Numbered from the stretch's first letter, positions 34,611 through 47,109 are shown. The stretch: 64,000 bases of DNA from Pseudomonas putida (GCF_005080685.1 NZ_CP039371.1:3224001-3288000); one strand, 5' to 3'. The notes: generated by a model not told the origin, from the sequence alone. Numbers and translations are program-made.

Positions 34611-35507
34611 TCAACCCCTGACACGCCTTAGCGTCTGACTCGGAAACTCCTTGAACAACTGCCGGTAACTCTCTGAAAACCTCCCCAAATGCCAGAACGA
34701 CCAACGCATGGCCACCTCTGCCACCGTCGCCCCGCCACGCAGCAGGTCGCGCCGCGCGCCGTTGAGCCTGCGCAAACGCAGCCAATGTGCCGGCGGCATC
34801 CCGGTAAAGGCCTTGAACGCCTGCTGCAGCTGGCGCAGGGATACCCCGGCCACCTGCGCCAGCTCCGCCAGGTTAAGCGTTTCCTCGGGGCAGTCCGCCG
34901 CCCACTCGCTGACCCGCTGCATGATCGCCCGCTCCTCCCCGCGCCGGCCCATGGCCCCGCCCTCCAGGCGCTGGCAGGCGTTGTCGAGGATGAACAGGCA
35001 ATCTTCCAGCAACTGCTCCGCCAGCGCCTGCCCCTGCAAGGAGCTGTCGGCCTGGGCCAGACGTGTCAGCGTGGCGCTGAGCCAGCTGCCGAACAAGGCA
35101 TTCTGCCCACTGCCCAGCGGCACCATGAACAGGCCTTCGAGCCGCTGCGGGTCAAGGCCATGGCGAGCCAGGAAAGCCTGGTCGAACACCACCGCCACCT
35201 CCTGGTAGTTCTCCGGGGTGATCCAGATATTGCGGCTCTGCTCGTTGAGCAGGTAGAGGCTGTTGTCGATCCGGTCGAAACAGAACGCCAACGAACCTGT
35301 TGGCGCGCGGAAGAATTGCTCCACACGGGTATTCAGGCGCTCTTCGTACACTTCCACGCCATCGAGCCCCAAGCAGCGCAGTTCGCCGCTGAAATGGCCT
35401 GGCGACATCTGCCGATAGTGCTGCTGCCAACCGGGCGTGGCACGCATCTGTTCAGTCACATCTGTGGTGTGGAAAGCCTGGACCTGCAAAGCCTGGGACG
35501 TTGTCAC
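34611..35507 (-). CDS. AraC-family transcriptional regulator
   Basis: About 298 residues with a C-terminal AraC double helix-turn-helix (LNLAELAQVAGVSLRQLQQA; then ATVAEVAMRWSFWHLGRFSE). The N-terminal effector half is of the FeaR/XylS-like type. No ATG fits: GTG at 35507 has AGGA 6 bases upstream and is preferred, while another GTG at 35525 has no properly spaced site. It is divergent from the glutamine-synthetase-like gene and is the likely regulator of that polyamine cluster, an inference from position. Confidence 0.82.
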   Translation of the reverse strand: MTTSQALQVQAFHTTDVTEQMRATPGWQQHYRQMSPGHFSGELRCLGLDGVEVYEERLNTRVEQFFRAPTGSLAFCFDRIDNSLYLLNEQSRNIWITPENYQEVAVVFDQAFLARHGLDPQRLEGLFMVPLGSGQNALFGSWLSATLTRLAQADSSLQGQALAEQLLEDCLFILDNACQRLEGGAMGRRGEERAIMQRVSEWAADCPEETLNLAELAQVAGVSLRQLQQAFKAFTGMPPAHWLRLRRLNGARRDLLRGGATVAEVAMRWSFWHLGRFSESYRQLFKEFPSQTLRRVRG

Positions 35508-35658
35508 GCGCTGTCCTATTTGCACTCTTTTGGTGCATTGATGATCCGGAGAAAGTGGATAGATCGCTTCGGCGAGCTACGCCCAAGATAGTCTCCAGCG
35601 CGTCCGCTGGGAAGCCACCGCCCCCACCGCGCCCCTGAACCCACATCAAGAGGTTTGT

Positions 35659-38157
<2,499 letters not shown>

Positions 38158-38172
38158 GCCGAGTGAGCCACC

Positions 38173-39468
38173 ATGCCCCACGCTACTCAACACACCGCGT
38201 CCTACTATGCCGCCAGTGCGCGTGACGCCTCCCCCTACCCCAGCCTGGACAGCGAGCTGACGGCCGACGTGTGCGTGGTCGGTGGCGGCCTCACCGGAGT
38301 GAATACCGCGCTTGAACTGGCCGAGCGCGGGCTTTCGGTGGTGCTGCTGGAAGGCCGGCGCATCGGCTGGGGTGCCAGCGGGCGCAACGGCGGCCAACTG
38401 ATCCGTGGCATCGGCCATGATGTCAGCGGCTTCGCCCGGCACGTGGGGCAGGACGGCGTGGCTTACCTGAAGCAGGCCGGCATCGAGTCGGTGGCCCTGG
38501 TCGCCCGGCGTATCGCCCAGTACGACATCGCCTGCGACCTGCGCTGGGGCTTCTGCGAGCTGGCCAATACCCCTGCGCAATTCGACGCGATGCGCCATGA
38601 GCAGGAGGAACTGGCGGCCCTTGGCTACCGTCATGCAACCCAACTGGTCCCCCCTGAGCGCCTGCACGAGGTGGTAGCCAGTGAATTGTATGCCGGCGGG
38701 CTAGTGGACATGGGGTCGGGCCACCTGCACCCGCTCGACCTGGTGCAAGGTGAAGCGCGGGTAGCGCAGGGCCTAGGTGTACGCATCTTCGAACAGAGCC
38801 CAGTGCTGCGCATCGAGCACGGCTCCAACGTCACGCTGCACACTGCAAGCGGCAAGGTGCGTGCGCAAAGCCTGGTGCTGGGCTGCAATGCCCATCTCGA
38901 CGAACTTGAGCCGCGTCTGAGTGGCAAGGTGCTCCCCGCCGGCAGTTACGTGGTAGCCACCGAGCCGTTGCCCGAAGCGCTCGCCAGTGCGTTGATCCCG
39001 CGCAACATGGCGCTGTGTGACCAGAAGGTCGGGCTGGACTATTACCGCCTCACCGCCGATCGCCGCTTGCTGTTCGGTGGCGCCTGTCACTATTCGGGCC
39101 GCGACCCAAAGGACATCGGTGCCTACATGCGGCCCAAGGTCCTCAAGGTTTTCCCGCAACTGGCCGATGTGCGCATCGACTACCAATGGGGCGGCCTGAT
39201 CGGCATCACCGCCAACCGCTTCCCCCAGGTTGGACGACTGCGCCAGCACCCCAACGTGTATTACGCCCAGGGTTACTCTGGGCATGGGTTGAACGTCACC
39301 CACTGGACGGCGAAGCTGCTGGCCGAGGCGATCGCCGTCGGCCAGAGCAAGGGACTGGATGTGTTCAGTGCCGTTCCGCACCTGACGTTTCCGGGTGGCC
39401 GGGCCTTGCGGTCACCGCTGTTGGCGCTGGGAATGCTGTGGTATCGGCTGAAGGAAGCGCTTGGTTAA
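38173..39468 (+). CDS. FAD-dependent oxidoreductase, PuuB/PauB-like gamma-glutamylpolyamine oxidase
   Basis: 431 residues of the DAO/GlyA-type FAD oxidoreductase family. The dinucleotide-binding motif GGGLTGVNTALELAERG lies near residues 37-53, RRIGWGASGRNGGQ is the FAD-covering segment, and the C-terminal GYSGHGLNVTHWTAKLLAEA is family-typical. It would oxidise the gamma-glutamylated polyamine to the aldehyde, the step after the synthetase encoded two genes upstream. It follows the binding-protein gene after 15 bases. Specific substrate inferred from this context. Confidence 0.87.
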   Translation: MPHATQHTASYYAASARDASPYPSLDSELTADVCVVGGGLTGVNTALELAERGLSVVLLEGRRIGWGASGRNGGQLIRGIGHDVSGFARHVGQDGVAYLKQAGIESVALVARRIAQYDIACDLRWGFCELANTPAQFDAMRHEQEELAALGYRHATQLVPPERLHEVVASELYAGGLVDMGSGHLHPLDLVQGEARVAQGLGVRIFEQSPVLRIEHGSNVTLHTASGKVRAQSLVLGCNAHLDELEPRLSGKVLPAGSYVVATEPLPEALASALIPRNMALCDQKVGLDYYRLTADRRLLFGGACHYSGRDPKDIGAYMRPKVLKVFPQLADVRIDYQWGGLIGITANRFPQVGRLRQHPNVYYAQGYSGHGLNVTHWTAKLLAEAIAVGQSKGLDVFSAVPHLTFPGGRALRSPLLALGMLWYRLKEALG

Positions 39469-39483
39469 TACCGAACAATCTAC

Positions 39484-39516
39484 TTGAGAATATAATCTCA
39501 ACCTTTTGTATTTTAT
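39484..39516. terminator. AT-rich hairpin after the oxidoreductase gene
   Basis: TTGAGA-N6-TCTCAA followed by CCTTTTGTATTTT and, further on, an eight-T run. It lies 15 bases after the stop at 39468, between convergent genes. The stem is short and AT-rich, so the call is moderate. Confidence 0.5.
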
Positions 39517-39574
39517 GGTTTTTTTTGCATCTCTTAACAATCCACATCAAGTTGCGGAAAAGATTACACAAGCG

Positions 39575-41509
39575 CTAAAGAGCGGCCTTCAAACCATTGT
39601 CCTGCATGGATTTTTTACGAGGATCATTCAGTAGGGAGTATCCGCGCGCCAGCAAGGCCTGCCCAATGAACCGCGACCCGACGCCATTGAGGTGCGCACG
39701 ATCCAGATACAGCAGCTTGCCATCGATCATCGGCGAACAATTGCCACCCTTGCAGATGACCTCATCGGGATCGATGAAATGGATCTGCGGGAAGCGTTCA
39801 CGCACCTGGGCCCAGTACTGCGGCCGGTTACGCTGGGCGACCGCGCAATCGCGCGCCAGGCCGAACATCAGTTGGCGGATCGGGCAGGTCGCGGCCTTCT
39901 CGATCAGCGGGTTGTCGAGAATGACGATGACCTCGCCGCTGGCCGCCACAGCCTTCTCCAGGCTGGCCTCGACCAGCCCTTGCGACGCTTCGTCCGGCGG
40001 CCAGTTGCCGGCTAGCACCACGTAGGGGTAATGGTTGCGTTCGATCAACTCGAAGACCCGCTGGTTGCGTACCGCGCAGTGGTCTGCATAGACCGCCGGC
40101 ATGCGGTCGCGGTAGCCGAGGATCGGCGGACACGAATCAAGCGTGTAGTCCATCAGGCTGATGTTATCGGGCCTGGCCAGCAGGTCGACCATGCCGGTGA
40201 AGTGATTGGCGAACGAGTCGCCGACCATGATGCCGTCCAGCGCCTCCTTCTGTGCTCCCAGGCGGCAGGCGGCATCCGGCTCGGTGCGATACAAGGCATT
40301 GGGCACATGGCAGCCGCGGCGGTTCTGTGCCGGCTTGTCCAGCGTCATGGCCTCGAGGGCGTTTACCTGTGGGCTGAACCGAGCGGGAAAACCATCCAGC
40401 GCCTGACCGGCGCCCGCCAGCACGGCCAGCCCCAACACCGGCGCGGCGAAACGGCGGAAAAACACCCGTGCGAACGACAACTGCAGGCCCGAGCGACGGA
40501 AGGGTTTTTCCACGTAGCGCCAGGACAGCCAGGCCAACAGCAACGCCAGCGCCATTACCAGCACTGCAAGACCAGCGCTCATCGGCACTTCCAGGTAGTT
40601 CAGGTAGGCAATGAGCGGCCAGTGCCACAGGTACAGCGAATACGACACCAGGCCGACGAACACCATTGGCCGGCTGGCCAGCAATGGCGAGCGGGCACCG
40701 TTGCTGCCCGCCTGGATCAGCAGCAACGTGCCCAGGCACGGCCACAGTGCGTTCAACCCTGGAAAAGTCGCCTCCTCGTTCAGCATCCACAGGGGGACGA
40801 CGATCGCCAGGTAGCCCAGCACGGTGCAGATGAACGACTGCCCTGCCCCCACGTTCGGCCGGTGCTGCACATGCCAGATCGCCAACCAGCCGCCGAGCAT
40901 CAACTCGAAGAAGCGGGTCGGCAGCAGATAGTAGGCGGCGGTGGCGAAATTGCCGGTGGCGTATTCGGAAAAACCCACCGCCATCACCACACCCATGCCC
41001 AGCAGCCACAGCAGGTAACGCGGTGCAAAGCGGTACACCAGCAACACCATCAACGGCCAGACCAGATAGAACTGCTCCTCGACGCCCAGCGACCAGGTAT
41101 GCAACAAAGGAGCTTCACTGGCATCGGCGGCGAAGTAGTTGCCGTACTTGAGCCAGATGAACAGGTTCGACACCCCTAGCAGCGCGAACAATGCATTGTT
41201 GTAGAGGCGCACCAGATCGACCGGAGACAGCAGCACGCTTCCTACCAGCACGCAGGCCAGGAGCACCGTGAGCAAGGCTGGAACGATGCGGTTGATGCGG
41301 CGCTGGTAAAAGCCCTTGAGCGAAAAACGCCCTTCGCGCAGCTCCTGGAACACCTGGGAGGTGATCAGGTAGCCAGAAATCACGAAGAAGATGTCCACAC
41401 CGACGAAGCCACCGGGTAGCCAACCGGGGCTCAGGTGATGCAGGAACACGGCAAGCACCGCGATGGCCCGCAAGCCATCGATGTCGGAACGGTAACTGTC
41501 CTGGCGCAT
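39575..41509 (-). CDS. OafA/YrhL-type membrane acyltransferase with C-terminal SGNH domain
   Basis: 644 residues. The N-terminal acyltransferase-3 domain has about 10 membrane helices and the usual DIDGLRAIAVLAVFLHH opening plus LHTWSLGVEEQFYLVWPL. From about residue 400 a periplasmic SGNH-like domain starts with GIMVGDSFANHFTGM (nucleophile Ser) and ends with DRAHLNGVGSRF (acidic/His pair). Such proteins acetylate cell-surface sugars such as O-antigen. The ATG at 41509 has GAAGGA 9 bases upstream. No glycosyltransferases are beside it; the exopolysaccharide locus starts 5.6 kb away, so a link is only possible. Confidence 0.9.
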   Translation of the reverse strand: MRQDSYRSDIDGLRAIAVLAVFLHHLSPGWLPGGFVGVDIFFVISGYLITSQVFQELREGRFSLKGFYQRRINRIVPALLTVLLACVLVGSVLLSPVDLVRLYNNALFALLGVSNLFIWLKYGNYFAADASEAPLLHTWSLGVEEQFYLVWPLMVLLVYRFAPRYLLWLLGMGVVMAVGFSEYATGNFATAAYYLLPTRFFELMLGGWLAIWHVQHRPNVGAGQSFICTVLGYLAIVVPLWMLNEEATFPGLNALWPCLGTLLLIQAGSNGARSPLLASRPMVFVGLVSYSLYLWHWPLIAYLNYLEVPMSAGLAVLVMALALLLAWLSWRYVEKPFRRSGLQLSFARVFFRRFAAPVLGLAVLAGAGQALDGFPARFSPQVNALEAMTLDKPAQNRRGCHVPNALYRTEPDAACRLGAQKEALDGIMVGDSFANHFTGMVDLLARPDNISLMDYTLDSCPPILGYRDRMPAVYADHCAVRNQRVFELIERNHYPYVVLAGNWPPDEASQGLVEASLEKAVAASGEVIVILDNPLIEKAATCPIRQLMFGLARDCAVAQRNRPQYWAQVRERFPQIHFIDPDEVICKGGNCSPMIDGKLLYLDRAHLNGVGSRFIGQALLARGYSLLNDPRKKSMQDNGLKAAL

Positions 41510-41738
41510 GGGAACGAATCCTTCGTCTGGATGCCGGCAAGGCAAAGTGCCATCCACTAGGTGTAGCGTTCATGAGATAAGCCCGCCATGACCATCAGTC
41601 AATAAAACGACGACCGGCCGCCATCCACTGTTCACTCGGCAAAGTTCGCCATTAAATTGACTTTCAAGCCAGCAACTGCCAAGCGCCAGACGCCTGCTAG
41701 CGTTGTTCAGGCCACCCCTTCATGGACGCTTGCAGATC

Positions 41739-42416
41739 ATGAAACCACTGCCTCGCATCACTTTGCTGTGCGCCGCATTGCTCGCCCTGGCCGCTTGCTC
41801 CAGCCACCAGGTCGACCCCAAGGACTATTCCGGTTTTCTGAAGGACTACAGTCGACTACAACCCGCCAAGAGCGCCTCTGGCGCCCCGGTGATGCGCTGG
41901 ATCGACCCTGGCATCAAGGCCAGCCAGTACACCGAGGTATTCATCGAGCCCAGCCAGTTCTATCCCAAGCCACAGCCCACCGAGGTGATTCCGGCGCAGA
42001 CCCTGCAGGAAATCACCCGCTACTTCAACGACGCCCTGCGTCGCGAGTTGGGTGGCGTGCTGACGCTGGTCAAATCGCCGGGGCCGAAGACCATCGTGGT
42101 ACGCCCGGCGATCACCGCCGTATCCACCAGCAACGAGGGTCTCAAGCCCTATGAGGTGATCCCTATCGCCCTGGTGGCGGCGGCGGTCAACACCGCCTCT
42201 GGCGGCCGTGACCAGGAAGTGGATGTGGCGGTAGAGGCCGCCTTCCTCGATGGCGCCACGCAGAAGGTGCTGGCCCAGGTGGTGCGCAAGGGCAGCGGCA
42301 AAGCGTTGGAAAACGACACCCAGAAGTTGACGCTGAACGACGTCAAGCCGGTGCTCGATGGCTGGGCGCGTGACATGCGCAACAGCTTCGTCGCGCTCAG
42401 GAGCAAGGCGCGCTGA
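41739..42416 (+). CDS. Lipoprotein of the DUF3313 type
   Basis: 225 residues with a signal sequence and lipobox (LLALAAC, Cys near 19). The body, including YSGFLKDYSRLQP and a C-terminal WARDMRNSF, is that of the DUF3313 family of envelope lipoproteins, whose function is unknown. The ATG at 41739 gives the signal sequence directly; an earlier in-frame start adds 12 residues of no use to it. It is convergent with sdaA across a shared hairpin. Confidence 0.82.
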   Translation: MKPLPRITLLCAALLALAACSSHQVDPKDYSGFLKDYSRLQPAKSASGAPVMRWIDPGIKASQYTEVFIEPSQFYPKPQPTEVIPAQTLQEITRYFNDALRRELGGVLTLVKSPGPKTIVVRPAITAVSTSNEGLKPYEVIPIALVAAAVNTASGGRDQEVDVAVEAAFLDGATQKVLAQVVRKGSGKALENDTQKLTLNDVKPVLDGWARDMRNSFVALRSKAR

Positions 42417-42428
42417 GTCACTGTCGCC

Positions 42429-42454
42429 AACAGGGCTGCTACGGCAGCCCTGTT
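42429..42454. terminator. Bidirectional hairpin between lipoprotein gene and sdaA
   Basis: Perfect 11-base arms AACAGGGCTGC / GCAGCCCTGTT with a 4-base loop (TACG), placed 12 bases after one stop and abutting the stop of the convergent gene. GTTTTC follows on the + side. Confidence 0.85.
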
Positions 42455-42455
42455 T

Positions 42456-43832
42456 TCAGCACTCGACGAACGCCACCGCCAGCCCCCCGCGCGAGGTTTC
42501 CTTGTAGTTGGCATGCATATCCGCACCCGTGTCACGCATCGTACGAATCACCCGATCGAGGGAGATGAAGTGCTCGCCATCGCCCCGCAGGGCCATCTGC
42601 ACCGCGTTGATCGCCTTCACAGCAGCTATCGCATTGCGCTCGATGCACGGCACCTGGACCAACCCGCCAACAGGGTCGCAAGTCAACCCCAGGTTGTGCT
42701 CCAGGGCAATCTCCGCGGCATTCTCCAACTGCGCCGGGGTAGCGCCCAGGACCTCGGCAAGCCCCGCAGCCGCCATGGAGCAAGCCGACCCCACTTCACC
42801 CTGGCAGCCCACCTCTGCACCGGAGATGGAGGCGTTCTTCTTGCACAGAATGCCCACCGCCGCTGCCGCGAGCAGGAAGGCGACGACATCGTCGTCACAG
42901 GCCTGGTCGTTGAACTTCATGTAATAGTGCAACACCGCCGGGATGATACCGGCAGCCCCGTTGGTGGGCGCAGTGACCATGCGCCCGCCAGCGGCGTTTT
43001 CTTCGTTGACCGCCAGGGCATACAGGTTCACCCATTCCATGGCGCTCAGGGTCGAACCGATCACGTTCGGTTTACCCAGCTCTTGCAAGCTACGGTGCAG
43101 ACGCGCGGCACGGCGCTTGACCTGCAACCCACCCGGCAACACGCCTTCGTTACGCAGGCCATTGACCACGCACTCCTTCATCGCCGCCCAGATACGCAGC
43201 AGCCCCTCGCGTACCTCGGCCTCAGGGCGCCAGGCGCACTCGTTGGCCAGCATCAACTGACTGACGCTCAGGCCGTGCGCCTTGCAGAGCTCCAGCAGTT
43301 CGGCACCACTGGAAAACTCATAGGGCAAGCGCACCGCTCCCTCATTGCTGACCGGAGCATCGATCTCGGCCTGTTCGACGATGAACCCGCCGCCAATCGA
43401 GTAGTAGGTCTGGCTGAACAGGCAGACCTCGTCCCGCATGGCGTGCAAGCTCATGGCGTTGGGATGGTATGGCAGATCCTCGTCGAGCAGGCGCATGTCC
43501 CGGGCGTAATCGAACACCACCGGGTGGCTGCCATCGAGGATCAGGCAGTGCTCCTGCAACAGTTGGGCAATGCGTGGCTCGATGCTGGCGGGGTCGATCC
43601 GGTCCGGCCACTGCCCCATCAGCCCGAGCAGACAGGCGCGGTCGGTTGCATGGCCGACACCAGTGGCCGACAACGAGCCGTACAGGCGTACTTCGACGCG
43701 GCCCACCTGGGTCAGCAGATCCTGTTCGCGCAGGGCCTGGGCAAAGGTCGCGGCAGCCCGCATCGGGCCCACCGTGTGCGAACTGGAAGGGCCGATGCCA
43801 ATCTTGAAAAGGTCGAAAACACTGATAGCCAT
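42456..43832 (-). CDS. sdaA: L-serine ammonia-lyase (L-serine dehydratase), iron-sulfur type
   Basis: 458 residues, the single-chain form with fused beta (residues 1 to about 150) and alpha domains. The opening SVFDLFKIGIGPSSSHTVGP is the family signature. Cys ligands for the [4Fe-4S] cluster lie in the C-terminal half (VGCQGEVGSACSMA and GLTCDPVGG). It deaminates L-serine to pyruvate. The ATG at 43832 matches the conserved N-terminus. It is divergent from a LysR gene, a likely regulator. Confidence 0.95.
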   Translation of the reverse strand: MAISVFDLFKIGIGPSSSHTVGPMRAAATFAQALREQDLLTQVGRVEVRLYGSLSATGVGHATDRACLLGLMGQWPDRIDPASIEPRIAQLLQEHCLILDGSHPVVFDYARDMRLLDEDLPYHPNAMSLHAMRDEVCLFSQTYYSIGGGFIVEQAEIDAPVSNEGAVRLPYEFSSGAELLELCKAHGLSVSQLMLANECAWRPEAEVREGLLRIWAAMKECVVNGLRNEGVLPGGLQVKRRAARLHRSLQELGKPNVIGSTLSAMEWVNLYALAVNEENAAGGRMVTAPTNGAAGIIPAVLHYYMKFNDQACDDDVVAFLLAAAAVGILCKKNASISGAEVGCQGEVGSACSMAAAGLAEVLGATPAQLENAAEIALEHNLGLTCDPVGGLVQVPCIERNAIAAVKAINAVQMALRGDGEHFISLDRVIRTMRDTGADMHANYKETSRGGLAVAFVEC

Positions 43833-43977
43833 GCTAATGCCTGACCGTGGCGGCAGTTTCCTAGCGCCACGATTCCGTAGAAAATTTGAGCGAAATTGCC
43901 AATTGGCGCCATACTGACGCGCAGACCCGGCAATGACCAACGAAACCTCCTAAGCAAGCCATTAGCATGACTAAACG

Positions 43978-44910
43978 ATGAGACGCCAACTCAACGGCCA
44001 GATGTTCGTCTGGCTACACGTGTTTTCCTGCGCTGCCCGACACCTGTCCTTCACTCGCTGCGCCGAAGAGCTGCATATCACCCCGGGCGCGGTCAGCCAG
44101 CAGATGCGCCAACTCGAGGAGCGCCTGGGCTACCGGTTGTTCCTGCGCCGGCCCCGTGGCGTGGAGTTGAGCGCCGAGGGCCAGCGGCTGGCGCAGACGG
44201 TGGCCGAGGCCTACGGCAGTATCGAGGCCGAACTGTTGCGCCTGGATGCCGGCGAAATCCGCGGCACATTGCGCCTGCGCTCGATTCCGTCGTTCCTGGC
44301 CAAGTGGCTGACACCGCGGCTGCCTCGCTTCCAGCAGCGCTACCCGGACATCGAGTTGCGGCTGGTGGCCGAAGACAGTGCCCAGGCGCTCGACCCCGAG
44401 GATTTCGACCTGGCCATCGACCTCAACGACGGCAGCTATCCCGGCATGTTGTCCACGCCCTTGCTGGACGAGCAGATCTTCCCGGTCTGCTCGCCGGCCC
44501 TGCTGCGCGGCCGCCCGCCGCTGCATGGCCCGGCGGACCTGGTGCATTACCCGTTGCTGCACGACATGACGGCCTGGCGTGGCAGCTCGGAATACGCCGA
44601 ATGGGAGTTCTACCTGGAAGGCATCGGTGCCACGGGCCTCGATGTCCGTCGGGGCCACACGTTCAACCGCAACCATCTGACGATCGAGGCAGCTATCGCT
44701 GGCATCGGCGTGGCGATCGCCCGGCGCACCCTGCTCAATGACGAACTGGAGCGTGGAGCGCTGATCGTGCCGTTCGGGGTGCCCATCGCCAACCACAAGC
44801 GCTACATGCTGCATTACTCGCCAGGAGGCCTGGCCCAGCCAGGGGCTCGTGCGGTGCACGACTGGCTGGTTGAAGAGGCCAGCAGTTTCAGGGCATTGCA
44901 CAGGGGCTGA
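43978..44910 (+). CDS. LysR-family regulator (GcvA-like), next to sdaA
   Basis: 310 residues. The helix-turn-helix covers ARHLSFTRCAEELHITPGAV to SQQMRQLEERLG; the C-terminal effector domain has the GcvA-like FDLAIDLNDG segment. It is divergent from sdaA over 145 bases, so control of serine catabolism is likely but inferred. No glycine-cleavage genes, the usual GcvA targets, are nearby. Confidence 0.85.
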   Translation: MRRQLNGQMFVWLHVFSCAARHLSFTRCAEELHITPGAVSQQMRQLEERLGYRLFLRRPRGVELSAEGQRLAQTVAEAYGSIEAELLRLDAGEIRGTLRLRSIPSFLAKWLTPRLPRFQQRYPDIELRLVAEDSAQALDPEDFDLAIDLNDGSYPGMLSTPLLDEQIFPVCSPALLRGRPPLHGPADLVHYPLLHDMTAWRGSSEYAEWEFYLEGIGATGLDVRRGHTFNRNHLTIEAAIAGIGVAIARRTLLNDELERGALIVPFGVPIANHKRYMLHYSPGGLAQPGARAVHDWLVEEASSFRALHRG

Positions 44911-44956
44911 CACCATTGAACCGGCACTGACCTCGGCCCCAGCAGCAATGAAGATC

Positions 44957-45028
44957 CTGTAGGAGCGGGTTTACCCGCGAACCAGACACCACGGTGCACG
45001 ATGAGGGCTGCGCCGGTGTTCGCCGGCG
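44957..45028. repeat. REP element with a degenerate partner
   Basis: One clear unit (TGTAGGAGCGGGTTTACCCG) followed by a weaker, rearranged mate around GCGCCGGTGTTCGCCGGCG. It separates the convergent LysR and sulfatase-like genes. Confidence 0.7.
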
Positions 45029-45029
45029 C

Positions 45030-46727
45030 TCACCGCACTGCCGTCACCCCCTGATCCGGCTCCGGCGTCACCACCTGCCCCAGGTCGATATGACGGAAGT
45101 CTGGCTTTGCCCCCAATCGCGCATTGAAACGCACGTTGAAGGTAAACGGGTCGTCGGTCACCTGGTCCAGCGCCTTGCCATAGACCGCCGCCACCCCGGC
45201 CCCGTCATACCCCATCAAGCGCAGCAGGGTCGGGAAGATGTTGTAGTGGCTGGAAGCATTGCGGTTATGCGCCAGGTGAGCCTGCCAGTCCAGGGTCTTG
45301 AGGCCCTGCCCCTGGATCACCAGCAACGGCACCAACCCCTCTTCCGCCACCGGGTCACTGTCGCAATGGGTGTTCAAGCCAGGATTGCCTCGCTCATGCA
45401 GGTCTTGCCCATGATCGGAGGTATAGATCACCACCGCCTGGCTCAGGTCGCCGTCGGCAAACAGGCGCCGGAAGAACTCGCCAACGTTCCACTGCACGCT
45501 GTTGCGATAGCTGTTGCGATACAACACCCAGTCCTGAGGCCGCCCGTCGAACCCATCACGGGTGCCGATATCCGTCACATCGGTGAAACGCCCACGCGGC
45601 AGCGCCGGCCTGTACGTCATGAAATCGTCGGGGTACTTGTCGTGCACCGGGAAATGCGCACCGACCTTGTTGATCACGATCAACTGCGGCTTACCGTCGG
45701 CCAGCAGCGCCACCAGGCGCGTCAGTGCCGCCATGTCACGCTGCACCACCGGCGTGTCGTCGAATTGGATGAACTGGTCGATGTCGCGTTTTTCCGTCTC
45801 GGTCATCAGGTTCTGCAAGTGCCCGCCGGTACGCTGGCTGTCGATGTAGACCGTACCCAACCCCGCCGCCTTGGCGTACTGCCAGATCGATGGCTGGGTC
45901 GAGTTGATGCGCAGGTAGTCGTCGCGGGTGCCGCCGTAACGCAGCGTGACGTTGGTGTCGGCACTGCAATTGGCGATGGAAGCGGCATAGCCGAAATTGA
46001 CGATATCCACGCCTGGCTGCGGGCGGTTCAAGTGGCTGTTCACGCCGGCTGGCGTGTTGATGTCCAGGTAGTTACCGGCAATGCTTTCATCGATCACCAG
46101 GACGATGTCGCGGGCCAGTGGCGCCGTCGTGCGCGCCAGGCTCACCGGCTGGCGCGGGCCGACACTGGCATGCACGCTTTCGTAACCCATGAGGCTGAGG
46201 TAGGCCAGCGGCGTGTACATGACCGGCAGGCCCCGTGCGCCCTCGCCGGCACGCACGAACAGGATCGCCACCAGCAGCGCCAGCGCCAGCACCGGCGAGG
46301 CCATCGGCAGCCAGGTTGGCACCAAGCGCGGTGCTGGCCCTGGACGCACGCCAATGCCCAGCAACAGCAGTGCCGCCTTTGCCATGGCCAGGGTAATTGC
46401 ATAGTGGTACTGCTGCAGCGCCTCCTGAACGAAGCCACCGGCGTAGACCATCGATACGAAAGCGCTGTAGGTCATGTAGGCGTCGGTGATCCGAGTGTAC
46501 GCGTCGATGAACACCGCGCTCACCGCAAGAACCAGCGCCAATGCCCAGCGCAAAAGGGCTGGACGAATCCAGGCAGACAACAGCAAAGCCGCCGCCAGCA
46601 CCGCGAACACCCCGAGATACAGGAGCAGCGGCAAGCCTATCCCGAGCGCCCCGATGCGTTCGGCGTAATAACCGTGAAAACTCGCCAGATAGCCAACCAA
46701 CAGCAAGATTTTGACCCAGCCACGCAT
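45030..46727 (-). CDS. Membrane sulfatase-fold hydrolase/phosphoethanolamine-transferase-like protein
   Basis: About 565 residues. Four to five membrane helices fill the first 175 residues, followed by a periplasmic alkaline-phosphatase-superfamily domain. Metal/active-site candidates: DIVLVIDESIAGN (acidic ligand), NCSADTNVTLR (Thr/Ser nucleophile region), and TSDHGQDLHE plus the late HYNIFPTLLRLMGYD. The fold and order fit EptA/CptA-like transferases or arylsulfatase-type proteins that modify envelope glycolipids. The ATG at 46727 has AGGG 8 bases upstream; an in-frame ATG 21 bases earlier has no good site. Substrate unknown. Confidence 0.8.
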   Translation of the reverse strand: MRGWVKILLLVGYLASFHGYYAERIGALGIGLPLLLYLGVFAVLAAALLLSAWIRPALLRWALALVLAVSAVFIDAYTRITDAYMTYSAFVSMVYAGGFVQEALQQYHYAITLAMAKAALLLLGIGVRPGPAPRLVPTWLPMASPVLALALLVAILFVRAGEGARGLPVMYTPLAYLSLMGYESVHASVGPRQPVSLARTTAPLARDIVLVIDESIAGNYLDINTPAGVNSHLNRPQPGVDIVNFGYAASIANCSADTNVTLRYGGTRDDYLRINSTQPSIWQYAKAAGLGTVYIDSQRTGGHLQNLMTETEKRDIDQFIQFDDTPVVQRDMAALTRLVALLADGKPQLIVINKVGAHFPVHDKYPDDFMTYRPALPRGRFTDVTDIGTRDGFDGRPQDWVLYRNSYRNSVQWNVGEFFRRLFADGDLSQAVVIYTSDHGQDLHERGNPGLNTHCDSDPVAEEGLVPLLVIQGQGLKTLDWQAHLAHNRNASSHYNIFPTLLRLMGYDGAGVAAVYGKALDQVTDDPFTFNVRFNARLGAKPDFRHIDLGQVVTPEPDQGVTAVR

Positions 46728-47109
46728 GTCCCGGACCCTCGCGGTCATCGATTTCTACTCAAACCGTAGCAGTCCTGAAACAATTCACAAGCCGGAAATG
46801 TCAATTTACCGGCGATATCACAACGCCAGAATTTGGCGCTTTCAGTGTCTCATCCTCGTCACTCTCTATTACTCACAGGCCAGGAATGACGCGGCCTACA
46901 ACCGTTCATCGGTTATTGCTTCGGCCATTTGCCACTAGCTTTCAACGCTAACCCCCGGATTGGCAAAGGGTTGCTGGCAATTCGCCCTAGGCGTTAGCGC
47001 GTGTAAATGAAGCGAAACATGCCATTGGTTTGACGCAATTGCGCAAGGCTGAGCTATACCGAATTCACATCTGTTTCATCTCCCTTACTCATCCATCGAG
47101 GCGATGCGC
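46728..47109. promoter_or_regulatory. Divergent control region before the exopolysaccharide locus
   Basis: About 380 bases with no convincing gene. It is AT-rich relative to its surroundings and must hold the promoter for the polysaccharide operon and for the leftward sulfatase-like gene. GTCAATTTACCGG and TCGCCCTAGGCGTTAGCGCG patches with short palindromes occur, but no known operator is recognised, and no sigma-54 site has the correct spacing. Confidence 0.6.

Noticed and set aside
46711..46938. A 75-codon frame in the gap before ugd
   Set aside because: No ribosome site, no recognisable fold, and it overlaps the start of the sulfatase-like gene on the other strand.
46960..46976. TTGGCAAAGGGTTGCTG as a sigma-54 promoter for the polysaccharide locus
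   Set aside because: The GG-to-GC spacing is 11 rather than the required 12, and the -24 element lacks the final C.
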